Positions 44,660-55,993 of a stretch of DNA of 64,000 bases are shown in pieces. Made by a program: the position numbers and the translations under genes. Source of the stretch: Anniella stebbinsi (lineage: Eukaryota; Chordata; Lepidosauria; Squamata; Anniellidae); the NCBI GenBank assembly GCA_029215795.1, contig JARDYH010000004.1:212948517-213012516 (forward strand). The letters run 5' to 3'. A model generated the notes under the pieces. It was not told the DNA's origin, searched no databases, and worked only from the letters and a program-made list of their open reading frames with translations. The first letter of the stretch is position 1; each line of letters starts with the position of its first letter.

Positions 44660-44995
44660 CGTCTTTCTCTTCTCTATTTTATCTTCACAACAACCCTGTG
44701 AGGTAGGTTAGGCTGAGAATCAATGATTGGCCCATAGTCACCCAGTGACTTCACGGCTCAGTGGAGACTAGAACTTGGTTCTCTTGAGTCCCAGTTTAAG
44801 ACAGGCTTTGTATGAATGGCAGGTAGTTATGCCCGGTGGCTAGTTAACTACACTGTGCATGCCGGTCACATGCCTTGGGTATTTGTATAATTACCCTTGG
44901 CAGAGAGGCTTGTTGTGTCATGTGAACCAAGCCACAGTGGTTTAACTGCCTGCTGATCATGTGGATCATGCCAAACGCTAACCACTACACTACAT
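44660..44995 (-). mobile_element. CORE-SINE (MIR-like), minus strand, split by a family X-like insert
   Basis: Part 1 on the plus strand: CTTCACAACAACCCTGTGAG, GTAGGTTAGGCTGAGAATCA and CTTGAGTCCCAGTTTA, to about 44802. Part 2, the reversed head, is ACGCTAACCACTACACTACA at 44975-44994. Between them is a 170-base block with GCTTGTTGTGTCATGTGAAC and CAAGCCACAGTGGTTTAACT, close to the interior of the X element at 63173-63386. Confidence 0.65.
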
Positions 44996-45239
44996 GTCAT
45001 TGTTGAACTAAGCCTCCTATAGTTTGGGAGTGCTCCTTGATCTTACGCTGTCCCTGGTTCTTCAGATGGCAGCAATGGCAAGGAGTGTGTTTGTACAATT
45101 ACTCTTGGTGTAGCAACTGTGACCCAATCTAACTTGGCAAGAGTTATCCATGCCTTGGGCACACTGCATCTTAGTTTCCAAATCAAATCCTTTTCAACCA
45201 CAAAATGTTTTAGGTGACATTGAATAAGTGGCTACCATG

Positions 45240-46500
45240 ATAAGGGCCTTTTCTGCTGTGGCACCCCGGCTGTGGAATTAGCTCCCTAGAGAGGTTTGTG
45301 TGATGCCAATATTGTAGTCTTTCCGGTGCCAGGTGAAGACCTTTTCAATTTGCCAGGCATTTAGCATTTTAGCATTCTAGTCTTTTAGCAATGCTGTTTT
45401 AAATTTGTTAATGTATTTTAAGTTTCTCCATTGCTACTAGGTTTTATTCTGGTTGTACTTTTATAATGCAGTTTTAAGTTTTTATTAAGGGTGTGCAACA
45501 GATTGGGTCCGATCCACGATCTGGATCCGATCCGGGGGAAATCGGATAAAATTATCCGATCTGATCCCCAGCACCTGGATCGGCCGAAAAGGACCCGATC
45601 TGGATCATATTGGATCAGAGGATCGGACCCCCTCCCCCCACTTGAGCTCCTCACTAGCCGGGGCCATCTATGGACAGCCCCGGCAGGTATGGAGGAGCGC
45701 GAGGGGGGGCTTACCTGCTGGGGCCGTCCGCAGCAGACAGCCTCGGCAAGTAAGGAGCGTGAGGGGGGTCTTAGCTGCCGCGGCCATCCGCTGCCATCTG
45801 TGGGCGCCAGTGGGCAGCAGCTGATGGAAAAGGATGGGCCCGCCAGATAAGGAGGAGTGCGAGGGGGAGGAGGGAGGGGGCACTTACCTGCCGGGGCATC
45901 CTCTTCCTTCACCTGTGTCCTCTTCCTTCACCTTCACCTGTCATCACCTGGCACTCTACTGAGGACTAGGCCGCGAAGCCTAGTTCTCAGTAGATTTGAG
46001 CAGGTGAAGGCAGCAGACGCCCTGGCAGGTAAGGAGGAGCGCAATGGGGGGCTTACCTGCCGGGCCCATCCGCTGCCATCCGCTGCCACCCGGGCAGCAA
46101 CGGATGGCAGTGGACAGGCCGGGCAGGTAAGGAGGAGCACAAGGGGGGAAAGGAGGGAGGGGGCCCCCACTCACCCCCCACCGCCATTTTTCCCCATAGA
46201 GTTGCATGCAAGTCTATGGGGGAAAATGGCGGCCGATCCGAAAACTGGACATCAGTTTTTCGGATCGGGTCCGATCCGATTGAGGGGACCTCTGATTTTG
46301 TTCCTGTCTGATCCGGAACAAAACTGGAGGTCCCGATCCGGGTCCCAATCTGATCTGGGGGGGTCTGTGCACATCCCTAGTTTTTATATTGTTTGTATGG
46401 TGTACTTGTGGTTTTAATTTTTGTGACCCACCTTGAGAGCTTTGACTATTGGGTAGTACAGAAATGTAACAAATAAATAAAACAAAACAAAATAAAATAA
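45240..46500 (+). mobile_element. L2-type LINE 3' end, split by a hAT element
   Basis: 45240-45485 encodes an FSAVAPRLWN-like block (GCTGTGGCACCCCGGCTGTG) and the start of the 3' UTR. After the insert it resumes at 46380-46500 with TGACCCACCTTGAGAGCTTT and the tail AACAAATAAATAAAACAAAA. It is 5'-truncated. Confidence 0.75.
45486..46379. mobile_element. hAT-type non-autonomous element (TAGGGATGTGCA group), 894 bp
   Basis: Left end TAAGGGTGTGCAACAG; right end on the minus strand TAGGGATGTGCACAGACC. Exact 8-bp flanks GTTTTTAT at 45478-45485 and 46380-46387. Outer parts carry GATCCGATC words, next GC-rich CCGCTGCCATC blocks. The centre has the hairpin ACTGAGGACTAGGC...GCCTAGTTCTCAGT at 45958-45995, and TGCATGCAAGTCTATGGGGG is near the right. 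It has long GC-rich frames but no transposase. Confidence 0.85.
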
Positions 46501-46659
46501 TAGTCTATTGTATATAACTCTAAATTTATTGACATACCATGTGCAAATGATGACAGCTTGCAAGAAATGCGTAATGAGATTATGCATCTTTTACTGTGAT
46601 AGTGGAAATTCATACCCATGAACTGGAGTGAATGCTAAAAGAAAACTATTCTTGACTGG

Positions 46660-46795
46660 GACTGATCTACACCAAGCAGGATACTACACTTTGAAAATGT
46701 TTTGTAAACTGTATATGGAGTGTGTCCTGGGCCCCAACAGTTGTCACTACTGTTATAAACCATTTTAAAACAGTAGTGTAGATCCTGACTAGATG
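46660..46795. mobile_element. MITE family A, short copy
   Basis: GACTGATCTACACCAAGCAG at the left, GGGCCCCAACAGTTGTCACT in the middle and CAGTAGTGTAGATCCTGAC at the right. Confidence 0.65.
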
Positions 46796-46813
46796 TATGC
46801 ATGAAAAGCAGAA

Positions 46814-46825
46814 TAGATATATATA

Positions 46826-46856
<31 letters not shown>

Positions 46857-46876
46857 AGATATAGATATAGATATAT
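46814..46876. repeat. (AT)n-(GATATA)n compound microsatellite
   Basis: AT dinucleotides followed by GATATA units. Tyrosine-rich frames across it are artefacts. Confidence 0.95.
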
Positions 46877-47429
46877 AGAAGATATATAATCTGAGTCAGG
46901 TGACAAGATCAGACATTTAAAGCTTCATTGAAAGAAAAAAATGAAACCCCCTTTCACCTTAGAAAAATCAGCTTGACCAGATAGTTTGATTCAGCCGAAT
47001 AATTCTCTGTCTCATCCCTATGTATGTTCTTGTCTCAGGGCTAGAATATTTTTTGTCTCATGAGATAGGACATTTTAACAAATGAAAATGCTATGTCTTA
47101 CTATGAAAAAAGAAGGGGAAAGGAAGACAGAAGGGAACATTCTGAAAACAGTCAAGAGATGAAATCCACATGCCATTCAGTCCCACAGAAAGAATTCCTT
47201 TTAATTTAATGGATTTGAGTTATATTAAAAAAAATACCTTTGCAGGAAGCCTCAAGTGACATACTCCTTATAATTCCACTGAAGATAAAAGAAAATTTCT
47301 AAAACAGAATTGAGGATAGCAACATATAACTCTAAATATGCTTGCATCAACAGGGCCGGTTGGTTCAAATAATGATTTTCAAGAAGGAGATATCACAGAT
47401 GGAAGATTTGATTTATTGTGTGAACAGAG
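46877..47429. other. Unassigned, AT-rich
   Basis: No repeat or gene is recognised. Confidence 0.35.
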
Positions 47430-47900
47430 GTGAAAGGTGATAAATTCCAGTGCTAATCAACAATTTAAAAATTAACAATCCAAGGTCCAGATAGTACACA
47501 CCTGAGAGTTCTGAAACAACTCAAATGTGAAATTATTAATCTTGTAACAAAAAATATGTAAGATATTATTACAATTGGCCACCTTCATAGAGGATGGAAG
47601 AGAGCCAGCTTTTAAAAAGTGTTCTGCTTGAAGCCAAGAAATACCGGGTCCATTAGCTTAACCTCTTTCTCAGGTAAATTGCTAGAAACCTTTATTAAAG
47701 TAGAAGTACTAAACAAATAGAAGTACTAGCCTCGCTGAAAAAAATTCAGTTCTCAGAGGTAAGTCTTGCCTCACTAACCTTCTTAAAAAGAGAAAAAATA
47801 AAAGTGTCAACACGAACATATGGATGAGAGTCATCACAAAGACATGATCCCTTGCCAGTGACACCAACAGGAAATTTAGCAATTCACAGAAAAAGAAGAT
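47430..47900 (+). mobile_element. CR1-type LINE ORF2 fragment (RT N-terminal region)
   Basis: Broken frames on the plus strand give THLRVLKQLKCEIINLVTKN, GWKRAS, then NTGSISLTSFSGKLLETFIK. This follows the CR1 RT order (GPDGIHPRVLKELA, EDWK.A, NYRPISLTS..GK..E). Many stops and shifts. Confidence 0.6.
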
Positions 47901-48302
47901 GAGCTGGTGTTTACAGATTATTAATGAGTTAAAGAACAGGAGAGACTGAGTAGTGTGTTCTTCCAAAGTTTTATGTTGGGGTCAATGCATTACTGTTTTT
48001 CACACACCCCTGCTCCCAGCTTTTCTGCTTCCTTTGGATATGGAGACAATGTTATTAAGGAGTGTACAAAGGTTTCACTCTTGATCCCACTTGAATGAAT
48101 GTGAGTATAAAATCAAACAGTTGCAGTTATTATAAACTAGATAATCTGGCATGAATAGAGGATGATTTTGTTTGTGTTGGATCGGAGATAAATGTGTGTG
48201 CTTTCTTGATAGCAGATAATATAGGCCAGCTATACAGGGTATAGTTTAACATCAAGATGTGTCTAGGTGAGAAGAAATTCTGTTTCTCCTTATATCTTGT
48301 TC
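47901..48302. other. Unassigned stretch
   Basis: No repeat or gene is recognised. Confidence 0.3.
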
Positions 48303-48310
48303 CATTAGAG

Positions 48311-48446
48311 CAGCCTTCCGCAACCTAGCATTCTCCAGTTGTTTCACATGTTGGCTCCCATCAGCCCCAGTCAGCATGGCCAATGATCAGGAATGCTGGA
48401 GGTTGTCATCCAAAACATCTGGAGGGCACCAAGTTGGGGAAGCCTG
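48311..48446. mobile_element. hAT-type palindromic MITE, 136 bp
   Basis: Left end CAGCCTTCCGCAACCT; right end on the minus strand CAGGCTTCCCCAACTT. Exact 8-bp flanks CATTAGAG at 48303-48310 and 48447-48454. The interior is a near-complete palindrome around CATCAGCCCCAGTCAGCATG. Fragments of the same family occur at 24032 and 43228. Confidence 0.9.
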
Positions 48447-48454
48447 CATTAGAG

Positions 48455-49340
48455 GTTTACATATTGTATGAACACCACTTGAGTCCAGGGGGTCATGCAA
48501 TGAATGTCAGCAATCATGCAATCCTGTTCCCACAGAGTTAGGAAAATCAGAGAACTTTCCCCATCTCCATCATTGCTCCTGAGTGCCAGTATTGTAAAAC
48601 TAGTGGCTTCTAGTGGTTTTTGAAGCTCCTTCCATCTTACGTTAGACTCTATCCCCTCTACTAGTATTCACAACAGGAAGTTCTTCTAAGCAGCTGAAGT
48701 AGAATGGAGAGTCTGTAGTGGACAGTTGCTGATGGACAATGTTGAATCACATAGCCAACCTGACATTTCCTGTTGGTGACTGAGAACAACGTTTTAAAGG
48801 CTTGAAATGCTTTCTTCGTCTTGGATGATGTAAAATCACATGGGCTACTGCCTGGGAAAAGTACGGCACAGCACAGTATGTATGTCAGCTTTACAATTAC
48901 TCGGTACATTGGATTTCCCTTGCCTAAGGGGGATGTTACACACCCTATTCCTTGTTGATGATACATTTAATAAATATGAATCTCTCTACAACAAGCCTAT
49001 CCTGAACCATTCCTCTGTTGATCTGTCCCTGTTAATGGTATTCTGTGAAAACATAAGACAATAACGCAGTGCAAAATAATTTGGAGGGCGTGCATTATTA
49101 TTGCTATTATTAAATATTCCGCCTGTTAAAAAGGTGAAGTTGAAGCTGTTAAAAGCTAAGGAATTATCTGCTCTGGAACTTCCTACCTATTTGGCAGCAG
49201 ATAGCTTCCCAAAGAAAGGGCTTCCTTCATGCAATCAAGATACACAAGTTGTATTTTTACCATATGTTTGTTTCTTTTTTAAATAGCCTTGTCATAAGGT
49301 GCCTATGCTGGACAATTGGACAACCATTGTGACTTGCTTC
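48455..49340. other. Unassigned stretch
   Basis: No repeat family is recognised. A 101-codon minus-strand frame at 48661-48966 has no known domain. Confidence 0.35.
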
Positions 49341-50010
49341 ATAAACGTAGGAAGTTGCTGTATACTGTGTCAGACTGTTTCTCCATCTATCCAAGTTGGG
49401 GATGCTGGAGAAATCTGCCACTGGCCCAAATGCGGTCGGATTCCTGAGAATCCGATCTGCAGAAGCTGCAGCGAACCAGCTCTCCCTGCCAGTGCATCCT
49501 CTGGATTTCACGTGTGTTTTTTCCCTCTATAAATAGGGCAAGATATGCCAGTGGTGGCCACAATTAGTATATCTTGAGCACAATCATTGGCAGATGCAAT
49601 TTACGTATAACTAAGCACTTTACAGGCACAAATGGCATAAACTACACCAATTATGGCTATGATTTGCTCAAGATACACTTATTGCATCCACAATGGGTGT
49701 AACTTGCCCAGTTTACAGAGAAACACCACCACACACACAAAATCTGGTGGATGTGCAAGGATTCCAGGAAATCCCCTGACCCCCCCAAGAGGGCCAGCTT
49801 TCCCTGTGATGGACCTTCCCCCAGTCCTCCCCCCTGACCAGACATTGAGGAGTTCACAGTCTATAATCCCAGTACTTTGATAGAAACTGGCTCTCTCCAG
49901 GATCTCAGGGGGAGGATTTCCACATTAATCCTTTTAAAAGGGGGTGCCAGGGGTTGAATTTGGGATCTTGAGCCTGCAAAGCATATGCTCTACTGCGTAC
50001 TTTAGTCAGA
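49341..50010 (-). mobile_element. tRNA-derived SINE, minus strand, split by an insert of about 470 bp
   Basis: Part 1, 49341-49393: GGAAGTTGCTGTATACTGTG, TCAGACTGTTTCTCCATCTA. Part 2, about 49862-50010: AACTGGCTCTCTCCAGGATC, GGGGTTGAATTTGGGATCTT and the reversed head GCAAAGCATATGCTCTACTG. The insert begins TGGGGATGCTGG and is rich in TTGCTCAAGATACAC-like words; it resembles a hAT interior, but its exact ends are not fixed. Confidence 0.65.
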
Positions 50011-51299
50011 GGCTGTTTCCTCAGCTTGATGGGGAATCATGCCTGGTCTCATACTCTAATCACTCTTTCTCCATCTTTGGACATCATGTAAAACCCTGAA
50101 ACATCAAAAGGTCTTCCTGTTCTCCTGCATGGCTTCTGGTCAAGATGGACCCTACCATTAGGCAGAGTGAGACAACCGCCTATGATGGCAGATGCTGACG
50201 GGCAGAAAGCAATGCTGAGGTGTTCAGAGAGCAAACCTGGCTGCTCCTCATGACCTGACCTCCACCCCTTAAGCTAGCCTACTGCCCTCGGGTGCAGTGG
50301 AGGATGCTGTCCCATCACCATTGTTCAAATAAGGTTCATCTACCAGTCCACTCAGCTTCTGTACATGAGATTGGGGTTGGGAACCATCTTATCCTTTGCA
50401 TTACGCCGCAAAATGTCTTGGGCCAGCCCTGCTCATAGTGATTATCCATGCATACAGTGCAAGTTTCCTTGATCCTACAACAGAACAAGGAAGATTATTG
50501 CTAACACAAACCTCCACATGGGCATTTTAAAGCTGATGGATCAATGGCAGAGTTCTTTGGCTTTATCCTTTTTCATGGCTAAATTTGGTGACTTGGCTAA
50601 GATGCCAATATACATTTGAAAATGCAGCAAAGGACCTTTTTATTTGTTTGGTTCCCCATTTTCTTTTACACTTGGCCCATTCTTCCTTCTTTGTACTTTG
50701 GCCCTTTAAAATTTAGATTCGTCACCTGCGAAGTGTGCACAAAAAAAATCATCTCTCAGCACATATTGACTTCTCCAGTGGAGTCATCAAGATTTATTGA
50801 TATGAGAGGTACACATTGAGTTCACCTTTATTAGTGTATGAACTAAATCTGTTTGTGAAATGTGCAATTACTTCTAATGCTGTATAGCTGTAGAGGTTTG
50901 CTTTCTCTGCAAAAAAAGAACTGAACACAAGCTGGCAAATGCAGCTTCTGCTCATTGATTTGGGCAATAAAACTAGTCGCCAAATTGGAGAGGGAGGGCA
51001 AGTCTGTACTAGCCAATTATATTATGAATCCATGCCAATTTAAGTCATCTGGAATGTGCATCTGATAGGAATGCTTAAAAGTGTACCGATTTTAATATAA
51101 GCCAATCCCCCTAGTTCAAATTAAGCATACAACAACATTGTGTGCAACTCTAACCACCCAACAGTGGGCATTGCGATCGTTTTCTCCTTTCATGCCATTT
51201 CTATTGTTTCAGAAAGTAAGATGTATTAGAACAGAGGGGGAAACCTTGGTTGAATATTGTATGAGTGATAATTCAGCAGAGCCCATCATCAGTAGTCCT
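50011..51299. other. Long unassigned stretch
   Basis: No repeat or gene is recognised. Confidence 0.4.
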
Positions 51300-51546
51300 G
51301 GGCCCAATCTACACCAAGCACGATATTGCACTATGAAAGTGGTATGAAAGCAGTATATAAAAGGCAGGAGCCACACTACTGCTTTATAGCAGTATTGAAG
51401 TGCACTGACAACTGTTGGGACCCATTGACACATACCATATCCCACTTTCTTACCATTTTCATAGTGCTATATCTTGCTTGCTGTGGCTCCTGCCTTTTAT
51501 ATACTGCTTTCATAGTGCTATATCCTGCTTGGCGTAGATCTGGCCC
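51300..51546. mobile_element. Harbinger-like MITE, family A, undivided copy, 247 bp
   Basis: Starts GGGCCCAATCTACACCAAGC; minus-strand right end GGGCCAGATCTACGCCAAGC. Almost fully palindromic: GGCAGGAGCCACACTACTGC at the left and GCTGTGGCTCCTGCCTTTTA at the right. No clear duplication at this copy. Confidence 0.8.
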
Positions 51547-52019
51547 AAATATTGAGAAATTACTTAGGAAACAGGTAACCACTACTTGAGCATTCACAAT
51601 TATTTCCAGAGATTTTTTTTTCAATTTAGGTGGGAGAACCTAGACAGATGATAGGCACAGAACCGCTTCCATGCAATATCATAATTCATGCCATTCCTCT
51701 TTCTTCATTCAAATCCATCCTCAAAATCAATTCCTTCCATGAAGCCTTTGACTTAACCTCTTAATTTCCACCCCCAATGAAAAGGAAGTATGGTCAATGG
51801 CATTTGCAAATATTCAGCTCCTGTTGAGTTTGCACTCTCTTCCCTTTCTCTCATAAGTTATACATATTTTATCCTGTTCCTTATCGTGATAGTTCTGTAA
51901 TGGAGGTCACCTGAATGATCCTGTTTTACAGATAGGAAAATTAAGCTTCAATGCTATGATGGGACAAAGGCCAGTTCCCCAAAGATACACTGAAAAGTGC
52001 TGCTCTTTTCTTACAGTAA
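51547..52019. other. Unassigned stretch
   Basis: No repeat or gene is recognised. It ends in TAA (52017-52019), the left duplication of the next element. Confidence 0.35.
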
Positions 52020-52565
52020 GGCCCTTTCTACACCATAGGGTGTAGAGGGAGGGAGGGTGCTCCTGGAAGTAACTGCTTCCAGGATCATTGCCCTAATACA
52101 CACCAAAGTGTGACAACCCGGGCTCCTTGCAGGTCCTCCCGCTGTTGTGGCCACCATTTTGGGCCCTGGAGGTTTGCACACAAGCTCTCGTGCTCTCAGG
52201 TAAAGTTTTTTTGAAAAAAAGAAAACACGTGCGATGGGCCCCCCACCCCCTTCCCTGCCCTCCTGGGGGTGGTGAAACTGGTGCCACCCCCTCCCCTGAT
52301 GGGCACAAAGCCGTGCAGTGCGGCTCCATGCTCAGTTTTGCTGCCTCACTTACTGTCAAGTAAGCACAGCGGCACCCGGGACGGGCAGCCACATCTTCCG
52401 CGGTCTTGGGAAGTTCCCAGGTCCGTGGAAGATTCAGGATTTTCCAGGGATCCCTTATCCCTGGCAAATCCTGTGCCCATCCCCTCTGCCCCCAGGAGTC
52501 CCTGTGCATCATTTGGGGGCCAGCAGGGGGCCATCCCAAGCAAACAGCCTAGTGTAGAAATGGCC
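52020..52565 (+). mobile_element. Harbinger-like MITE, family C, 546 bp with TAA duplications
   Basis: Starts GGCCCTTTCTACACCATAGG; minus-strand right end GGCCATTTCTACACTAGGCT. TAA flanks both sides (52017-52019 and 52566-52568). Contains TGGCCACCATTTTGGGCCCT and a CACTTACTGTCAAGTAAGC palindrome. A 148-codon minus-strand frame inside has no transposase motif. Superfamily by TAA duplication and GGGCC-type ends; autonomous partner not in the window. Confidence 0.8.
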
Positions 52566-52583
52566 TAAGTCATCAGAGAAACT

Positions 52584-52584
<1 letters not shown>

Positions 52585-52630
<46 letters not shown>
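52585..52630. repeat. (TG)n microsatellite
   Basis: Uninterrupted GT dinucleotides, 46 bases. Confidence 0.95.
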
Positions 52631-52634
<4 letters not shown>

Positions 52635-53785
52635 AGAGTGAGAGACTGGTTGCCATTCTCATCCAGATCCAGGAGCATCTCGAATTTTTGGGGCCTTGGT
52701 GGCCCACACAGCACAACAAAGAGGTGCACATCCAGGGTGACCCCTTCCACTGAAGAAACCTCAGGAGCCTTTGTGGGCAGGGGAGCTTCATGGATGCAGA
52801 GGAGCAGGGCTGACCCTCTCATTAGGCATACCAAGGCAAAGCTCTGAGGCAGTGGTCTGGAAGGAATGGCACATCATGGCCATGGATCCCCACCACCATC
52901 AGCTTTAATCCAAGAGCTAGCTGCCCAGCAATCACTCCTTGGCCTGGTGGCAGACTGGCATGCAGATGGGGGGGAGGAGGAGGAGGAGGAGGAGGAGGCG
53001 TGGCAGGTCCTTGCTTCAGGCAGAAATCTGCCTTGGCCCAGGCCTGATATTTTTTGTCAAATGAAAGTGTGTTTGCAGAAAAAATAGCACTTCTAAGACT
53101 ATAAATATCTCACAGGACTATACAGCTCTGGAATACATTGTATTTGTGGCATTTTCCAAAAATATATGTGGAATCCATCAGAGATTGGGGGAAACTAACA
53201 GATGTGAGAACTATGGAATTTATCAGAACAGGGAATGGATTAATGAATTTATTTCACAGTAACTCATGGTCAGGTTATCGATTTTCAATGTAGGGCGATA
53301 ACCTGGGACATTTGAATGTTTGTAAGTAAGTTATGGATATCAAAAGAGTAGTGGGGAAATCCAAAGGAAATAACAGAGAATATTGCAGCAGTATTGCAAG
53401 ATAATTAAGCATTTTTTTAAAAAAAACTCAGTTTATGAATTTTGAACAAAAGGTCTGCTATAAATTTGCACGGTTTGGAAAGTAAATAAACACTATTGAA
53501 AGAAACCGATTCAATATTTGCAATTTACAAGAATATCAAGTTGTATTTAATTCAAAAGATGAATAAATAAGATCTCCTATAAAGTAATGAGAAATCTTCA
53601 ATATAAAATGTTAAATTCTTGATGATAAGATGAAGGCTAGCCTTCATCATTAAGCAGTGTTAGGTGGCTGATTTGGGATTTTATGTCTTGGAGGTCAAAT
53701 TGACTTGGCCAGCTTTAGTAAGCACTTTGACTTGGGGAGGGACAGCAAAATGTCCTTGGACAGTCTTGCACAGGAGGGAATGTAA
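52631..53785. other. Mostly unassigned; (AGG)n at 52974-52998
   Basis: An (AGG)n run is the only clear feature. From about 53050 on the sequence is AT-rich without a recognised repeat. Confidence 0.4.
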
Positions 53786-54260
53786 GGGCTCATCTACACC
53801 TAAGGGTGTAGCGGGAGGGAGGGGGGAGGATTGTGGACTTATCTGCTTCTGTGATCCTCTCCCAGCATCTAGATGGCTGTGCAACATCCCGGAAGGGAAG
53901 AGGGACATCGTGGCTGCCATTTTTTTTCTGTGAAGAGGAGTCACATGGCCCAAATCCAGAGAAAAGATAACCCCCCACCATCCCAAGGATGGCAAAATTG
54001 CTGCCCCCACCCCACCCCATGGGCATGGAGCCACTCCATGCAGCTTCATGCCCGTTTGAGGACCTGGGAGGCCACACACCAGCTGTGGTCCTCAGGATTG
54101 TCCAGGGACCATGGAAAACCTGGGATATCCCCAGTTTCAGTTATCCTGGGGTTGTCTCTAGGTCATCTACAGTTGATCCTGGGATCCCCTGTGTGTCATA
54201 TGGATGCACAGGGATGACCAAGAGATAATCCTGGGATATCTGGCAGGTGTAGACATGACC
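53786..54260 (+). mobile_element. Harbinger-like MITE, family C, long form, 475 bp with TAA duplications
   Basis: Starts GGGCTCATCTACACCTAAGG and ends GGTGTAGACATGACC. TAA at 53783-53785 and 54261-54263. Best copy of the long form; 37544-38074 is its inverted relative and 39566-39675 its 3' end. Frames of up to 132 codons inside are artefacts. Confidence 0.85.
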
Positions 54261-55159
54261 TAAGATTCTGAACCAGGGTGATCTGCAAGCAAATCTGCAT
54301 GGCCATGAAAAAATTGTAGGTGGAGGGATCCAGCTCTCTTTAATGGAATCGGAGAAGAGCATCATCATAAGAAAAATGTAAGCTCTGGTATTTTAAAAAA
54401 TAAAATACACTCCTCAGTGTGGAGCAGCAATGTCTGCTAACTACCCAACTACGGACTCCAATCAAACAAAGCTTCTGTGAGTGACATTTGAAATAGGCTT
54501 TCTGAATCAGAGGCAGCTATAGTCACCTCCCCAGTTCCTGCCAAAAAAATCTGGAAAGCTCTGTAGAAATCATCATCTTGTAATCACAACACACTATGCA
54601 AATCAGTTTTTATGCAAAATAAATGAGTTTTCCTAATTTAGCCTAAATTACTGTACCCCCACCCCATTTTTTTTAAAAAAATGAGGACCTTGCCAGGAAC
54701 TGGAGCTAAGAACTATAATACAAATATTTCTGAATTACTGGAAGAAAGAAAGAAAAAATAACTACTGTTGCTATGATCAAAAAGACAAATTGAAATAATA
54801 AAGTCCTATTAAAATACAATAAACCTTTCTTGTTACAATTCCATTCCTTCCCCTTTCATGAAAACTTTATGAGGCATAGGCTAACACAATAACTAGATAT
54901 ATTAGAAGTTTTTTTTAAAAAAAAATTTGAAAATTCTGAGATATTGAATATTCATCAAAATATCACTTTTTAAGCTTGTTGAGATTATGCTTCTCATTCT
55001 TTAAATCATAACAGAAGGTTCTTTCAAATGTCTGCTTTCTCTGATAGAAGGAGCTTCTGTTGGAGAGAAGAGAGGCCTTAGATCCAATCCTATGATTGCC
55101 ATCACAGATTATTTGAATCACTGCTAGGATGTAAAGCAACCCAAAAAAGAGAAAATGAA
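54261..55159. other. Unassigned, AT-rich
   Basis: No repeat or gene is recognised. Confidence 0.35.
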
Positions 55160-55480
55160 TTAGCAAAAAGGCAGACAAATTTGCATATAATTTGCATATG
55201 CTAAAGATCGTTATACTTTAACACCTCACCATAGTGTGGGAGGCAATGGACTGTCATCAGGTGACTTTGTGTGAGGCTTCGCTCAGTCTGCTGTCCGGTT
55301 GCTATTGATGGGCAATGTCAATGCCTAGCATTTCCTTCTGATGGTTCTTTATCTTTAAACCACACTTGGACAGTACAGGTCTTCTAGTAGAGTACTCCTT
55401 CAAAACAGAGGACAGTCCCCTGGAAACTCTTCAAATAGAGGGCTGTCCTCTGTAAAAAAAAGGACAAAAAACTCCATAAT
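55160..55480 (+). repeat. Dispersed repeat, family D
   Basis: CACCTCACCATAGTGTGGGA, CTCAGTCTGCTGTCCGGTTG, CTATTGATGGGCAATGTCAA and CTTCAAATAGAGGGCTGTCC. An uninterrupted copy, used here to read the nested copy at 56090-57800. Confidence 0.6.
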
Positions 55481-55666
55481 TACTACCACTGCTACTACTA
55501 TATTACTCTTTGGCAGATGGGGGAATGAAGGAAGCCATGGTAAGGTCCAGTGTGATTTATTGGACAGAGTGCTGGATGAAGACCAGAAATGCCTCAGCCC
55601 AAATCTCTGCATTAACACAATGATTACCAGTTGGCTTTGAGTTCAATTCTACCTAACTGTGGGAGT

Positions 55667-55993
55667 TAGGCTGACCAGATAAAATCCAGGTCAGGGCTCA
55701 TGTAACTTTAACAGTTGTAGAGAAAAGGAAATTTCAGCCAGTGTCATTTATATGCAATTAGTTCCTGGTGATATTCCCTCTTCATCACAACAGTTAAAGT
55801 TGCAGGCACTATACTAGAGTATAGAGTGACCATATACAAAAGAAGGCAGGGCCCCTGCAACTTTAACTGGTGTGATGAAGAGGGAATTTCACCAGGAACT
55901 AATTGCATACAAATGACACTGGCTCAAATTCCCTTTTCTCTACAACTGTTAAAGTTACATGAGCCCTGACCTGGATTTTATCTGGTCACCCTA
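55667..55993. mobile_element. hAT-type fold-back element (TAGGGTGACCA group), 327 bp
   Basis: Starts TAGGCTGACCAGAT and ends ATCTGGTCACCCTA-like. Exact 8-bp flanks GTGGGAGT at 55659-55666 and 55994-56001. Two long arms meet at about 55807-55845. A near relative of 26897-27217 (shared TTCATCACAACAGTTAAAG). Confidence 0.9.

Noticed and set aside
45857..46417. 186-codon plus-strand frame
   Set aside because: It lies in the GC-rich hAT element and crosses its boundary into the L2 tail.
52093..52539. 148-codon minus-strand frame
   Set aside because: Entirely inside the family C MITE; no transposase motif, and frames differ between copies.
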